In this document: positions 22,143 to 35,124 of the stretch, piece after piece
Position numbering within the stretch: position 1 is the stretch's first letter
How the letters are laid out: each line of letters starts with the position of its first letter
DNA from: Paulownia fortunei
Taxonomy: Eukaryota > Streptophyta > Magnoliopsida > Lamiales > Paulowniaceae
Assembly (NCBI GenBank): GCA_019321725.1
Contig: CM033122.1
Location: 16,518,274 to 16,582,273, forward strand
Direction: 5' to 3'
Length of the DNA stretch: 64,000 bases
Translations under genes and position numbers: made by a program
The notes under the pieces: generated by a model
Seen by the model: only the letters and a program-made list of their open reading frames with translations
What the model was told of the DNA's origin: nothing
Database searches by the model: none

Positions 22143-23903
22143 ATTATGTTTTGGTACAAGTTGGTTCTATCAATCATGTTGATAAACCAAGGTTGCTCCA
22201 TCCCAGCAGAATGTATCAATAAAGTCAACCAAAAATAGTCTTACTTTCTACATCAATAGGGGTCACAGCAAGCAACATATAGTAGCAGAACACATCAAAA
22301 CAACTACTACTTTGGAATTATTTATCAACCTTCAAAGGGGTACAGATATTTGATACATATGAAGCTTAAAAACAGGTTGAACCAGATGCTACAACAGCAA
22401 CAAAGATGCAATTCAATATCCATAATGTTGATCTCGTATCTATGGATGCATAATGTAGGAAATTGGTAGCTAATAAACGACATGACTATAGTTGATATAA
22501 GAGATATCAGAACAATATTCTCAGCCAGGTAAAACAATTGCCCTCAAGTAAAACATAGACATTCCTAATTTGGTACATCTCTTCAGTGTGCTAGATCAGT
22601 GGCTACATATTCAGTAAATACATATTCCTGGTACTTAAAATAAGAGGGTGAGTAAGGTTTTTATATAGGAGATACATATTCTTGGTACTTACAGAAAGGG
22701 AAACTAATGTTGCTTCGTAAGCAGTGTCTTTGATTTACCGAGATAGGTGATCTGGATTAGAAGGGATAAGATGAATCAGCATCTAGCAGCATTCTGAAAT
22801 ATAAGATTTTATAGTGCATGTTAATGACACAAACAAATCACGGTCAGACAGAAGTTAGAAAGGAAGCACAGGTGTTCCAAGAACCTAATCATGAATGGCC
22901 TTACTCATGGAAGCCATCTTAGAAAGGTCACCTTTAGTGACCTCTCAACTTCCCCAAAGTTAAGCAAGCACCGGATTTAGGTATACAATATACTCACATC
23001 TTGAAACAGTTTCCATGAAGCGAATATATTAAAACCCTCTTCATAAAATGGACACACCTGAAAATTTTCTGATTTTATATCTCCACACAAGAGAAAATGT
23101 CAAACACGCATCAGTTTTTTTCTTTCCAAGGAACGTAACATCGACCCTTTTCAGGTCATAAAATAAAACCAATAATTGTGTTACTGCAGTTTAAAACGCA
23201 ACTCATTTTTCCAGATATGTCGCCCTCTTCCAGCTTGCTATTCAACCCCCAATCATCTGAACTATCTCATCCAGGGTAAGTTGTGAACACTAGTTATCCA
23301 CATGTAATTCTCGAGTACATAATTACCTCCATTGTTTCAAATCTTCTTCTTGATTCTTTCCAAGTTCATCTCTTAACGGTTGCTTTATGGTTTATCATCT
23401 ATGGAATGAAGAAAAATGCTTCAACCTTAATGGATTTACCCTCATGCTGCACTGTTATTACACATATGGTGATTGAAAGGAAACATACTCTGTCTAGCAC
23501 TGAATATAATAAATTAGATACGACTACAGTTGATATAAGAGATATCAGAACAAATTTCCTTAGCCAGGTAATACATTTGCCCATAAGTAAAACAGAAACA
23601 TTCCTAAAACATTTTGAGAGTATTTGAGAATTACCTATCTCCACTGAAAAGAACCTGTCTCAGCAACTGGAATATACATGACCAACACAGTGCACCACTT
23701 CATGCCCGTTTTGGAGCAGATCCAAAGCAAATAAACCTACTTATTAACTACTGCACTAATTATCCTATCTAGACCTGATCCTGTGCGACATGCTTTAAAC
23801 TCGTCAAACAAGAGAATGAGCTAATTCTACTGCCCAAGTGTCAATGAATAAGCCCCCACATGCCTCCAGCTATACCAAGTACTCCTTCCCCATGCGCAAT
23901 TTC
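22143..23903. other. ITPK downstream region with a duplicated 100-bp block
   Basis: No coding signature. Segment 22470-22557 recurs at about 23512-23600 in the same orientation: AGTTGATATAAGAGATATCAG, then AGCCAGGTAA, then AAGTAAAACA and ACATTCCTAA. The copies are about 1.04 kb apart. Base composition is less AT-rich than the surrounding spacer, so part may be ITPK 3'UTR. Confidence 0.6.
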
Positions 23904-25022
23904 TTACACTTGAATTGGGTTCTCTTTTTCGTCATGCTTCAGAGACGAAATGGGAAGATTTGAAGCTCCATCATCCTCATCACATCCAGCATTACTCACC
24001 AACATCCTGACTTCCTTCTTGCCCTGCTTCAAACCAACCAAATTCACATCTTTCTTGTCATTGTTCCCGTTATTCAAAACATCCCAGAAAAAATCCGTCA
24101 AAACATGCTCATAGCTAGGCATCTTTGCATATCCAGGGAAATAGTTAATGTCAATCACAAGGTACCTATTGCCAATCCTAGTGTCCCTAATCACATCAAA
24201 ATTGAATAAATGCAATCCCAAAGCATGCCTCAGCCCCCTCGCGATATCCACCAAGAAGTTCATGGGAGGAATCTCCGTTTTTCCATCCTCCAAGTCCATC
24301 ATCCTGTAATAAGTATCCCCACTCCTCTCCACACTATTCAGATTCGACACCTGTGAAAACGACAACGAACCCTTTAAATTCCCTAAGTTCTCCTCATTCA
24401 CATCCGGCAACGACTTCCTCTTCACACACTTCACATACTCCCCAACAACATACACCTTGAAAATCACTCCCCCATGATTCACAAACTCCTGCAGCACAAC
24501 CGGCGGCTTCAGCTTACTCAGCCCATCCCTATTATACACCAACGACATTTTATGCGATTTGGCGCTCCCATCCGCCACCAAAGGCTTCGCAATCACCGGA
24601 AACTTCAACCCTTCGCTCTCCAAGTTCAGCTCCCCCACTGCCCTCGCGTCGTAAACAGCAATCTGCTTCGGAATCCCAAACGACACGGTATCACATTCAA
24701 CAACATTCAACTCCGTAACCACCTGTAGCATGGAAATGCGATTGTGAAGCCTTTCGATTGCATCAGGGGAATCAATAATCAAAACCTTTGGGTTCTTGGC
24801 AGAGTATTCAGCCAACTGTTGCCTCCATTCGGCGCCGTAGATTTTGTGGAGGACCAAATCGAAGGGGCCCTGTTCGATTAAGGGCTTGTGCAAATCGATC
24901 TTGATGAGATCGATGCTCTTCTCTTTCGCGACATTTATCAGAGAAATCTGAATGAAGCTCGCTTGTTTCTTCGAAGCCAAAGCGTATCCTACTGCAAATC
25001 TTCGCCCCATTGGCTCCTCCAT
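23904..25022 (-). CDS. Inositol-tetrakisphosphate 1-kinase (ITPK family)
   Basis: Intact, intronless, 372 aa, in the family size range. ITPKs are ATP-grasp kinases that phosphorylate inositol phosphates such as Ins(1,3,4)P3 and Ins(3,4,5,6)P4; some plant members make InsP7 from InsP6. They act in phytate synthesis and phosphate signalling. The N-terminal domain has [11 protein letters not shown] (6-16) and DLVLHK (55-60), and DSPDAI is at 84-89. The ATP-grasp core has [19 protein letters not shown] (141-159), LQEFVNHGG (177-185), CVKRKSLPD (199-207), FNFDVIRD (273-280) and [11 protein letters not shown] (288-298), with Asp291 and Asn293 in the expected metal-binding positions. No targeting peptide is obvious, so it is probably cytosolic or nuclear. 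The start is the first ATG (complement of 25020-25022). The Ser/Asp/Glu-rich tail after about 315 is variable in the family. The ITPK call is certain; which paralogue (closest in feel to ITPK1) is not. Confidence 0.96.
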   Translation of the reverse strand: MEEPMGRRFAVGYALASKKQASFIQISLINVAKEKSIDLIKIDLHKPLIEQGPFDLVLHKIYGAEWRQQLAEYSAKNPKVLIIDSPDAIERLHNRISMLQVVTELNVVECDTVSFGIPKQIAVYDARAVGELNLESEGLKFPVIAKPLVADGSAKSHKMSLVYNRDGLSKLKPPVVLQEFVNHGGVIFKVYVVGEYVKCVKRKSLPDVNEENLGNLKGSLSFSQVSNLNSVERSGDTYYRMMDLEDGKTEIPPMNFLVDIARGLRHALGLHLFNFDVIRDTRIGNRYLVIDINYFPGYAKMPSYEHVLTDFFWDVLNNGNNDKKDVNLVGLKQGKKEVRMLVSNAGCDEDDGASNLPISSLKHDEKENPIQV

Positions 25023-25200
25023 GAAAATCTTTCCTCAAGAAAATGATATTTTTCAATTGATGAAAACGAAAACGAAAACGAAAAAACTCTCATAACCATT
25101 CAAATTCAGGCGTTTTCGAAATGGGTCGAATGCAAAGAGGTTCGATTTTCGTAAATCTGTATGAAATTCTATGCGTTCCGTAAGCATACACAACTCTGCA

Positions 25201-25204
<4 letters not shown>

Positions 25205-25257
<53 letters not shown>

Positions 25258-25281
25258 ATCTTGAGAGAGAGAGAGAGAGAG
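25205..25281. repeat. (TG)n and (GA)n microsatellites in the presumed ITPK 5'UTR
   Basis: About 25 TG units (25205-25254), then about ten GA units (25263-25281). On the ITPK sense strand these read (CT)n then (CA)n, between the TATA box and the start codon. CT-rich leaders are common in plant genes; a CA run this long is likely variable between individuals. Confidence 0.9.
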
Positions 25282-25328
25282 ACAAGTGAGGGAGAGAGTT
25301 GAGGGTGCGGAAAGAGGAAGGGTAACAA

Positions 25329-25338
25329 GATATATATA
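25329..25338 (-). promoter_or_regulatory. Putative TATA box of the ITPK gene
   Basis: On the minus strand CCTATATATATC lies about 310 bp upstream of the ITPK ATG. With transcription starting about 30 bp downstream, the leader would be about 280 nt and contain both microsatellites. Confidence 0.55.
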
Positions 25339-25382
25339 GGTTGGAGTCTCGAATGCTTATACGCACCACTGCGTGACATCAC

Positions 25383-27501
25383 GTCACGTTACTATTAATA
25401 TTAGATTATATGTCAATAATAAAATTTATATGGTATTGACTGGTATTGACATGATATTTTCTATTATCGAATTGATAAAATAATATATCAATTTGGGAGA
25501 CGGCTAATTAAATTCTTGATCATATTTGTGAATTTTTTTAGATGATATTGCATTTTTTTTCATTAAAAAATAAATTCATTGGATAAATAATCTTTTCGTC
25601 ATAAAAATGTTGCATTATTGTATAAGTTACAAGATGCATATATAAATAACTAATTTTATTCTCACAATTGGATGGTACAATTTTTTTATTTTTTTAAATT
25701 ATTTTTAAAGTAATTACTTCATATCAAATTTCGATAGCAAAGTATCATTGGCAATACAATAATTGTGTCATACCGAAATTAAGTCGCAGGTTTCCATCAA
25801 AATTCAAACACCCCATCCTACCATTAAAAGCGAGTAACATGTTTATTGATTTACCAGTTAAACTATGATCAAGTGGCAGATAGTACATTTTTTTGATCAT
25901 ATATTGAAATCCTATATATGTATACCATTTCATATGGGAGATCAACATAAATTACGAAAAATTTTTTTTTTTTTTTTCATGAAGATAATTAATTTTCATA
26001 TATAAAAAAAAATGTCATATTATAAATATTTAACCACTCTTGGTTTCGCTCTCATTCTAACTCCAACTAGTGAACTATATTTATGAATAATTAAATGGTA
26101 ACATATATAAAATATTAAATTAAATATCAATGTTATATTTCTATTTATACTTGAGGAATTTAATAAAATTTAATTCTAAAAATAAATAGTTAATTAATTA
26201 ATATTGGCAAATCAAGTGCTCTCAATGGTCAAGTTATATTATGTTGGCAATTAACATCCTATTTGTAAGTTGATACTAATATTTTAATAATTTAAATCAT
26301 ATATTATGATTAAAATTGTAAATGTCAATTAAATAACAAAAAAAATTATATCACTTTATCAACAAAATAACAAAAACTCTTATCCTACAATTATTTCATA
26401 TTCATGAAGGTAGGCACAACAACAAGTTTATATCAAACAAGAGAGATATTGAAAGAGGTTTTAAAATTCTTTCAACTCAAATTCATCAAATTTAAGAGGA
26501 TTTATGGTGTGAAGATGAATATCAAAGTTTTCAACACGAAATTCATCAAAATAACAACGTTTAATTTAAAATTACAGTACTAAATAATTAAAGATCAAAC
26601 TTAACTTTGAAGGAATCAAAATGTAAAACTCACCTTCAGCAATCCAAAATCTGAAAATCTCGTCTTGAAGTGAAGAATGAGATGACAAAATAGAGATTAT
26701 ATCCACGTTTATTCATTAAATTCAATAAATTCAATTTATAACTTTGGCTAACATTCAAGCCATTGGCGATTATGCTTACCAATGACCATTCAACATTTGT
26801 TTTAGGGTGGGAATTGATTTGTAGATTACTAAATTTTGATGACATTATTAGATGATAATTGTCTTGTGCTTGTCATATAAATCATAACATCACAGAAAGC
26901 ACTAGAAACTTAGTATGGAATTGATTAAGAGGTTACTATATTTTGGTGCAATTATTTGATGATAACTGTCTTGCCCTTGTCATTTTAATCACAAAACAAA
27001 AAGGACTAGAAACTTAGTATAAATCCTCGTTTACTTCATTGATTTAGGTTGATATACCTGAAATATCTAATCTAAATTTATATTTACTTAATGTGTTGAG
27101 AGTCTAATGTTAAAATCAAACTTATGATAAATCCCATTTTTTTAAGAACGAGTCATCCAATGAAATAGGTGTGATAAAAAAAAAAAAAAAAAGGAGGATA
27201 TAAAGAGAGAGGAAAATGAAAAAAAAAATAAAAAAATAAAAATAATAACAAAGAGTATTTTAGATAATATAATTTAAATCACGTTACTCAATCATATGAA
27301 GTACACGATATTATTTTTCTTTATAATTTAATCTTAATTTCATATTTTATTACTATTTTCATGAACATTTCTCATCATTCATCCAAACTAAGAAAGTAAA
27401 TTACTAAAGAATTATCAATTTAGTTAGTTTAAATATTATAAAAAGGATTGGAATTTCTTTTGGGAACCTACTATTATTTAGTCAACAACAGAAAATCATT
27501 C
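25383..27501. other. AT-rich intergenic sequence
   Basis: No gene seen. It contains poly-A/T runs and the 107-bp tandem duplication listed separately. Short open frames have no domain signatures. Confidence 0.6.
26811..27020. repeat. 107-bp direct tandem duplication
   Basis: GAATTGATT...TTACTA(A/T)ATTTTG...GATGATAA(T/C)TGTCTTG...CTTGTCAT...ACTAGAAACTTAGTAT occurs at 26811-26917 and again from 26918. The copies differ at perhaps a fifth of positions. Confidence 0.8.
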
Positions 27502-27504
27502 TAA

Positions 27505-27885
27505 GAGTGTGTTTAGTTAAGTTTATTTAAAATATCTTATAAATTCCTACATTTTATAAAATATTTTTAGAACTTATAAAATGTTATATCTTATTTTAAA
27601 AATAAGTTGTTGAAATGTTTAGATAAAATAATATTTTGAAACTTTTAAAATGTTAGTAATAATAATTTTTTTAATTAAAACTGTCAAAATTGAAAGAGTT
27701 TGTTAAAATAAAATTTTATTCTAAAAATAAATTAGGGTAAAAGTACCTTTTTTAAAAACTTACAAAGCCTTCAAACAGTTTTTTTTTTTTTTTTTTTTTT
27801 TATAAGCTCTTTTACAAAAAATTACCAAACTTTTGATAGCTTATAATATGTTTTCAAAAATTTAAAAGTTATGCCAAATACCCTC
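27505..27885. mobile_element. Tourist-like MITE (TAA target duplication)
   Basis: A 381-bp AT-rich element begins GAGTGTGTTTAG and ends CCAAATACCCTC, giving an imperfect inverted end of about 13 bp (GAGTGTGTTTAG versus GAGGGTATTTGG). TAA is present on both sides (27502-27504 and 27886-27888), as for PIF/Harbinger-type elements. A related, better preserved left end (GAGGGTGTTTGGC after CTAA) occurs at 61995. It contains a 20-bp poly-T tract. Confidence 0.65.
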
Positions 27886-27888
27886 TAA

Positions 27889-30653
27889 ATCAATAACGGA
27901 ACCACATGGTAAAATGTATTGAAAACTATTCTTATTTTTCTTCTTGAAAACCTTTTTTTGCTAATTAAGTCTTGTTAAAAACCATACTGAATAGATTTTC
28001 TTATTGAACATATTTTTTGTCAACAAGATTTTGTTCAAATGATGAGGCTAAAATCCCCAAACTAGGTCTTGAGTTCAAGTCTAGTGTGTGTGGATTTACT
28101 AACATTGTAGTTTCTCACAGTAGTATTTGATGTATAATGAATGACACAATTATTTATATTTAATAAATTTAAAATTCAAATATATGAAATAACATGTATT
28201 TAGCCATTATACATAAAAAAAACATGAACAATATATTTCAATTTTTATTTTTATTTTTCAAAATAAAATTAAACATACTATGTATTTTCAATTACGTTTC
28301 CTCAAAAATAATCTTCTTTTTTGTTAAATTATTTCAAAAATTATAATTATTAGATTTCAAAAAAAAATAAAAAAAATCAAACATATTAAACATTTCCCCA
28401 ACATACTTTTCCCAAAACATATTTTATCATAATATTTCCCCAAATTAATCCAAACATAGAAAAACAACATATATTATGTCATATGAACTTTCAAAAAGAA
28501 TATAACACAAAAGGCGATTGATGTGCACCTCTACATAAAGTAACTATGGTTAAGTTGAGGGAGTCCACGTGGCATATTCTGGGGTTGATGATGCGGATTC
28601 TTGCCGCACATTTAAGAACGCGTAAGAATGGAGGGCTGAAATAAAAGGGCAAGAAAGTGACATCAATTTCTTTTATTTTGGGTTGACTATTTTAGAGTGG
28701 ACCTATGTCTTTACGGTGGTCTCATAGGTCACATTCTTAATTTAATTCTTTTTATATTGACTCTTGAGTTTTCATTGATACTTCCCACGTTTTAATATTA
28801 TGTATGAAACTTGACATAAAATTCTAGATAATAATTAAAAAATAAAAAAATAAATATATTTGTAAAATTATATTTAAAAATAGTAATTGAGAATTGATGG
28901 TATCATAATATTATTTTAAAAGATATGATATTTATGAGAAAATAATTTTTATTTTGGGAATGAAATCTTATTTTGAGACACCAATAAAAAAAAACTAAAA
29001 GTCATAAACAAGTGAGTAATTTTTATGGGATCTAAATATTTTAAATTAGATATTTACTATGAAAAGTATTTTCATCTTTTTGAATTTAAAAGAAAACATG
29101 AAGATAGAAACATGTAGAGATGAAAATATGAGAGAGATTAGTCAAAATTGATAATTATATTTTATACAATATAAAAATACTCAGTTACATGCAAAAAGTT
29201 TTTAAAATTAATAATTATTTTTCCTAGAAAGAAAATTTAATGAAATTGAGTACTACTATTAGTTTTCCTTTTCACTTTCCTCATAAAACTCGAAATGCAA
29301 ACATAGGTTTACAGAAATATATGTAATTGTGAGGAAAAAAAAATAATTTTTATGAGTATATGTAGTTAATTTTGTTACACATTCTATGACAGTAATGGTA
29401 ACGCGTTCCATGATATCGTAACATAAAGATTTTATTGCAAATAGAAAATAAAATGTCAAACAGCAAGAAAGATTTTAGGAAGTTTCTAATTGAAAATCAT
29501 TTTCATTTAGTTGGTAACCTATTTTTTTTTAAGTGCACATATTTGCTTGTTTGTTGGCGATGGTGACTTTTGAATCCTCTTATGGGGGGTTGGGGGGGGG
29601 GGGGTAGGTATTGATATTAATTAATGGGAAAAAAAAAGGTAGGTTAGCACGTTCCAACCATAACAAAATTTGTATTGATTGAGAAGTTTGGTCTTCTTTA
29701 CAAATAATTTTGAGCTTCCCTTAAGTAACATATATAATATTGTGAGTATATAGTTGAGGATGTTATTGAAAATGTTGTAAAAGGTACATTAATTTTTGGA
29801 GATGTTTAACAAAATCCTTGGTCGAGTTATATAGCACTGCAACTTATGATTGGTATCTTCGGGAAAAAAAATTATAATAAAATATAGTAGAATACTCAAA
29901 AGAGCAAATCATGGCATATTAGTATATCACTTGTTATTGTAGGAATATCAGTGGGTATAATATCCAATAATTAGACTATTTGAGAGGTCGAAATAAAAGT
30001 TAGATTAAAATATGGGATATGTGACCTCAAAATACAATAATTAATTTTTTGGATAAAACAAGAGTTGGTAAAGAATTTGACAATCGCCTCCTAATAAATA
30101 ATAATTAACTTTTTTGATAATGTGACCTAAATTTTATATATTTTTTAATATGAGATATGTGACTTTTCATATTTTCAATTTTATTAATCAACAATTAAAT
30201 ATTTAAGTGACTTATTTTATGTATTAAGTTTTTATTCGCTCAAAATTAATTTTAAAAATTAAATATATAAAACTCATCTATTCATGGTATAGATTACACT
30301 TAATGAATTTATTTTTATTTTTAAATAAAATCCACTTAAATTATTTGTCAAAGTTAGATTTAAATATAATTTTTCTAAACCAATTTTCAATAGTTATATA
30401 CGATGAATATTGGACTATTGAATGCCTATATCACTGCATATAATTGGATAAACTCTGAATTTGATAAAAAGTAAATTATTTTTTTATTAATTTCCATATG
30501 AGGATTCAATATTGATCAACCCTAGCCTATCGACCCATTTTAAGAAACTAATCTTGGCTTGACTTTTACTCTTATATTGAGAATCGACCTCAAAATATAA
30601 TAATAATAATAATAATAATAAGATGAACAAATCTACCATCAATTGAGGCTTCC
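27889..30653. other. AT-rich intergenic sequence
   Basis: No gene is supported. A MITE-like segment is at 28210-28450 (see 2365-2560). A less AT-rich stretch at 28505-28720 contains a CCACGTGGCA G-box-like word but no coding frame. A ten-G run lies at about 29594-29604, and an AAT triplet run at 30598-30621. Confidence 0.55.
30598..30621. repeat. (AAT)n microsatellite
   Basis: About eight uninterrupted AAT triplets, directly before the first segmental duplication unit. Confidence 0.9.
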
Positions 30654-33090
30654 TCAAGCTAATAATGCTCAATTTATCATGTATCTGGTTAATTTAAGCA
30701 TTTATTTTATCAAATAAGTTTTGTACTTGATTTATGGAATAAAACCAAAAGCACAAGTATTTTTCATTTCGGTGAAATAAAAACAAAAACACAAATATTT
30801 GTCATTCTGAGATATCTAGTTTAAGAAACAACGCTAACATGAAGTCAAACCCTATATGATGAAAGGGCAGCATCAAAACTAGAAATAGTAAAGATTTAAG
30901 TTTAAGCATTTGTGGAAAGAATATCACATCACATGGTCCTCCAAGTTGAGTGGAATGGAATAGTTTGGACCCAACTTAAATTAAATCTTTGACAAGCAAA
31001 AATTGGTGCTCTATATATGGTGGGGTTGTGTTTCTACGATTAAGCACTTTTTGGTAACCAGTTGCACCAGAAAAATATGCTAATTTATGACAATAATAAA
31101 AAAAATAATGAAATAAAAAATGAAATATGATCTTGAAATATAAACTCTCGACCCAATGATCTACCAATGTCGGCATATCTTTGTGGATTCAAGAAAATTA
31201 AGAAGTCAAATTAATAGGGGGCAAGTTCCCCAAATTTATCAATGAAAACTAGATTTTTCGACCAAATAAATGATGCAATCATAAAATAGAAACGCTAACA
31301 TAATGTTTGCCCAAATTCTTAATGACAATACAAGTTCATGTGTGGATTCTGGTATAACGCCGGATGTAATTGATTCATTCTAAAAAAAAAAAAAAAAAAG
31401 ATATTCCATTCATATTGCTACTGGCAAATAAGCATATTTTTTAATAGTACTTTTTTATTGATATGAAATGACGAGTTTGGAAGAAACTATCAAAAAATTA
31501 TTATTTTATTATTTCGTAAAAAAATATTAATTATGTGCGGCACCAATAAAGTATATATGCACCACAATAAGTGGATCCAATGAACTATGGTGAAAGTCTA
31601 AATAACGAATCTATTATTTTGATTTTTTTTTTCAAATTTATACAACTCCTCTATAATTAAAATTGTATAAGATTACAAACTTGCATATTTTTCAAAATAG
31701 CTTCGAAATGCATATTAAAATAGAAAGTTACATAGCAAAGTTAGTCAACTACTTATTAACTATATATTTATGTGGATCTCTTATCACTTAATTTGCAGGT
31801 TAGGATTAACATGATTAGTTAACTAAAAAGATGATAATCTAGTGGAAACGGCTTAATATGAAATAAATCTTGTGATAGTGATGGGGTCTTGGAACATCTA
31901 ACAATTAATCCAAGAAGATACAATCACATATGGGCATCCTTTTCCAAGTTCTTTGTGGATGGATAAGATATTCTATATTCCTTCTTGTTATTCTTTTTCA
32001 CAAATTTTGGAATAAATTTGTGCTCCATTATTAAAACCCTATGTGGGAATATCTATTATATAATGGGTGAAAGCTTATTTTCTTCAAGAATTAACATTAA
32101 CAAATACAATTACTTTTTTCTATAATTCCAATTATAAACATCAAGATTTTCCAATGTCGAGGGGTGACCTTTGGTTAGTTTCATAGTAACTACATGCATA
32201 CAATTAAAAATATTTAAAAGAATTAGAAAAGCAAAAGATTATTTCAAAGAAAAATTAAGTATAGTAACTAAATGTTGCACAAAAGAATATGACAGGAATC
32301 AATCATGAACTGAGTACAGTTGTTATTCATTTATTATTATTTGTTTTGTATATGTCTTATATTATTACTAACATGCTCTATTATATACCCGTATACATAT
32401 CATTCTTCTAACACATAGTTGGTTTTGTCGATAAGGTCTAATTCAAATGACAAAGTTAAGTGTCCAAGATTATGAGATTTTAGGTTCGAATCTTATTAGA
32501 GTATAAGTCTTTGTCTACTTTCATAATATTAAATTACATATTGTTAAAAATTAATTATAAATTGATATATATATATGTTGATAGTTCATATCTACGATAT
32601 AGATATTTGATTGCAGTTTAATTAATTTTGCCTCGATACAAACTTATGGTAATTTTGAGTTTTTTAAATAGGAAGAAAAATTCTTAATCTACACTATTTG
32701 GTTGATGTTACAAAATCAAAGTAAAATGTTGTTATTCAAAACTTGATCAAGATTTTTATTATTAATCTCAATTATGAGTTCTAACTTTAAAAATTCAAGC
32801 ATAAATTCTTTTATGTGCAATTTTTTACTACTATAGAATTAGAATTTGCAGATTTTTGGTCTTCGGCATTGAGAGGACAAATAATAAAAAAAAAAACAAT
32901 GTTGCAAAATTACTCTTTGTTTACTTCCTATTGATTTCAAATCAACCTGTGATTTATGCATTCATAATAATTTTATCCATTTGAGTGTAATAAAATGTCA
33001 TATTTTATTATTATTATTATTTTTTTTTGTATTTTTGTCTGTTTGCAACTACATTTATTATCCAAAAATGACGAATAAATTTATTTACTA
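30654..33090. repeat. Tandem segmental duplication, unit 1
   Basis: Unit 1 begins at CTCAAGCTAATAAT and is repeated in the same orientation from about 33092. Matching blocks in order: AAATAAGTTTTGTAC, CTAACATGAAGTCAAA, CTCTCGACCCAATGATCTAC, GTCAACTACTTATTAACTAT, CTTATCAC then TTTGCAG, GGATGGATAAGATATTCTAT then ATTCCTTCTTGTTATTCT, GAATTAGAATTTGCAG, and CAACCTGTGATTTAT. No protein-coding frame is conserved between units. A possible SINE-like box B (GGTTCGAATCTT) at 32482 is present only here. Confidence 0.85.
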
Positions 33091-33319
33091 CTCAAGCTAA
33101 TAATTTTCAATTTCTCATTGATCTAGTCAATTTAAGGATTTATTTTGTCAAATAAGTTTTGTACATGATCTATAGATTAAAAACAAAAGTACAGGCATTT
33201 TTTGTTTCAATGAAATAAAAACAAAAACCCGAATATTTTTTGTTCTGATGAGATGTCTAGTTTATGAAACGATGCTAACATGAAGTCAAAATAGGCATTA
33301 TATGAGAAAGGGCAGCAAT

Positions 33320-34112
33320 AAACATAGTAACAAAATTTTGTTAATTTTTTAAAGTAATTAAATTAAAATATTATATTTTTATAGGATTTTTCAGTGGCGC
33401 TCGACTGTCGGCACCCTCTCTCAGTTGGTCATGGGCTTGTATTGGTTGTGTTTCGGCTAGAAACGAGCGAGCCGTTCTGATGGGGAGTTTGAGCAAGCGA
33501 TGTGTTATGTTGTGTGCGACTGATACCTATCCAGGGTCAGACGTGCGTAGCAAAGTTTTTCATTTGCAAGGGTGACCGCATGACGAGCTCTTGTTTTGAG
33601 TGACGAGATGCTGCCAGCGCGAGCTCCCGTGGTTGTCAGTATCGGTCCTGTCCCAACGTGCCTAGCATGGGCGTGTTCGAGCATGCTTATCGTCGTTTGC
33701 TGACCACAATATTTCATTGCGTTGCAGAACAGTGGGCGATAGCTTGCATGCTAGGGTATTGCGTACGTAATGGCGTGTGAGTGGTGATTGGCGTGTGTGG
33801 GTATGTTTGAATTCATTCCCATTTTATTAAATTTACAATATATTAACTTTTTTTCTAATTTTCTATACATATATACAAGTTACTAGGTGATATAATTTTC
33901 ATTGATGATATTCTCATATAAATATATTATTTTTATAAAATATTTAAGAATTTTGTAATAGTATATTCTCGAATTAATTACAATTTTGTTATATAGAATA
34001 TGGACCAGATTTTGTCGGTGTCTTTTGTAGATTATTTCGAATAACACTTTGAATTATAAATTTTCAGATATAAAGAGTAATTTTGAATTCCTAATTTGTT
34101 ATAATGGCAAGC
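33320..34112. mobile_element. Insertion with GC-rich core, possible Pack-MULE-like element
   Basis: Absent from unit 1, where the flanks GGGCAGCATCAAAAC and AGAAATAGTAAA are adjacent. The insert has AT-rich ends that look weakly inverted (ATAGTAACAAAATT at the left; ATTATAACAAATTA at the right, complement) and possible target duplications (AGCAATAAAC and AGCAAAAC). The core at about 33395-33810 is clearly GC-richer than anything nearby and contains no convincing ORF; a 70-codon minus-strand frame (33505-33717) is not recognisable. It may be a captured gene or foreign fragment, or another element's interior. Confidence 0.45.
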
Positions 34113-35124
34113 AAAACAAGAAATAGTAAATATGAACATTTGTGGAAAGGTGCTTTTCGGTTATCAGTTGCATCTGAAAAATATGCCAATTTAATAGATT
34201 AAAAATGTAATTCAATATTAAAAAAAAAAAGGGTTGCTATATATATATATATTATGTGTATTATTACAAAATTAAAAACAACAAAATAAAAGATAAAACT
34301 CGATCTTAAAATATAAGCTCTCGACCCAATGATCTACCAATGGGGCATATATATTTTTGTGACTCCGAGCAACCACAACACAAACTTGTGTGCCATCTCC
34401 TAATGAAAGAAAATTAAGAAATCAAATTTGTATGGTGAGCTTCCCCCAAATTTATTAATGAAAAATGGACTCCTTTCTGTCAAATAATGTTGAAATCATA
34501 ATATAGGCATATTTACATAATTGTTTGCAAAAAAAATTAAATGAAGTTATTATAGCGTCTGTACAACATAAGTACATGTGTTTATGAATTTACGTTTAAT
34601 TTATTTATAATGTAATGATACATGCAATTGATTCACTCAAAAAAAATAAAATGTATTAATAAATATATTTTTTAATAGTATCTTTTATTCATGTAAAAGG
34701 ACAAGTTTGAAAGAAATTATTAAAAAATTTATTTTATAAAAAATATTAAATATATGTAGGACGAACAAAGCACACATACACCACAACGAGTAGCTCCAGT
34801 ATTCTATTTAAAATAATGAATCTCTTGTTATGGATATTTTTCATTTAGGATTGTTTGTTCCAATTTATTTTTTATCAATGTATTATACTTTATGCACATG
34901 CCAAATGTATGTGATTAGAGTTAAACGTTTATTTAAGAAAACATTTTATACAGTTGGTGATTATTTAAAATGTAAAATAAATGATGAAATATAATTTGTA
35001 ATAAAGAATTTATAATGAATTATTTCCAAGTTTATGCAGCTCTTTTATAATTGGAATTGTATAATATCAAGCCTTTGTAAATTCCAAACCTATATATTTT
35101 TCTATATAAAAAACGCACATTTGG

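Noticed and set aside
22905..22980. Possible 5S rRNA-like words (AAGTTAAGCAAGC)
   Set aside because: Only a short chance match; the rest of the 5S sequence and its promoter elements are absent.
25053..25382. 109-codon frame upstream of ITPK
   Set aside because: It translates the CA/CT microsatellites into His-Thr and Ser-Leu runs, an artefact of the 5' leader.
32425..32530. SINE candidate with box B GGTTCGAATCTT
   Set aside because: Present only in duplication unit 1, which hints at an insertion, but neither box A nor ends could be defined.
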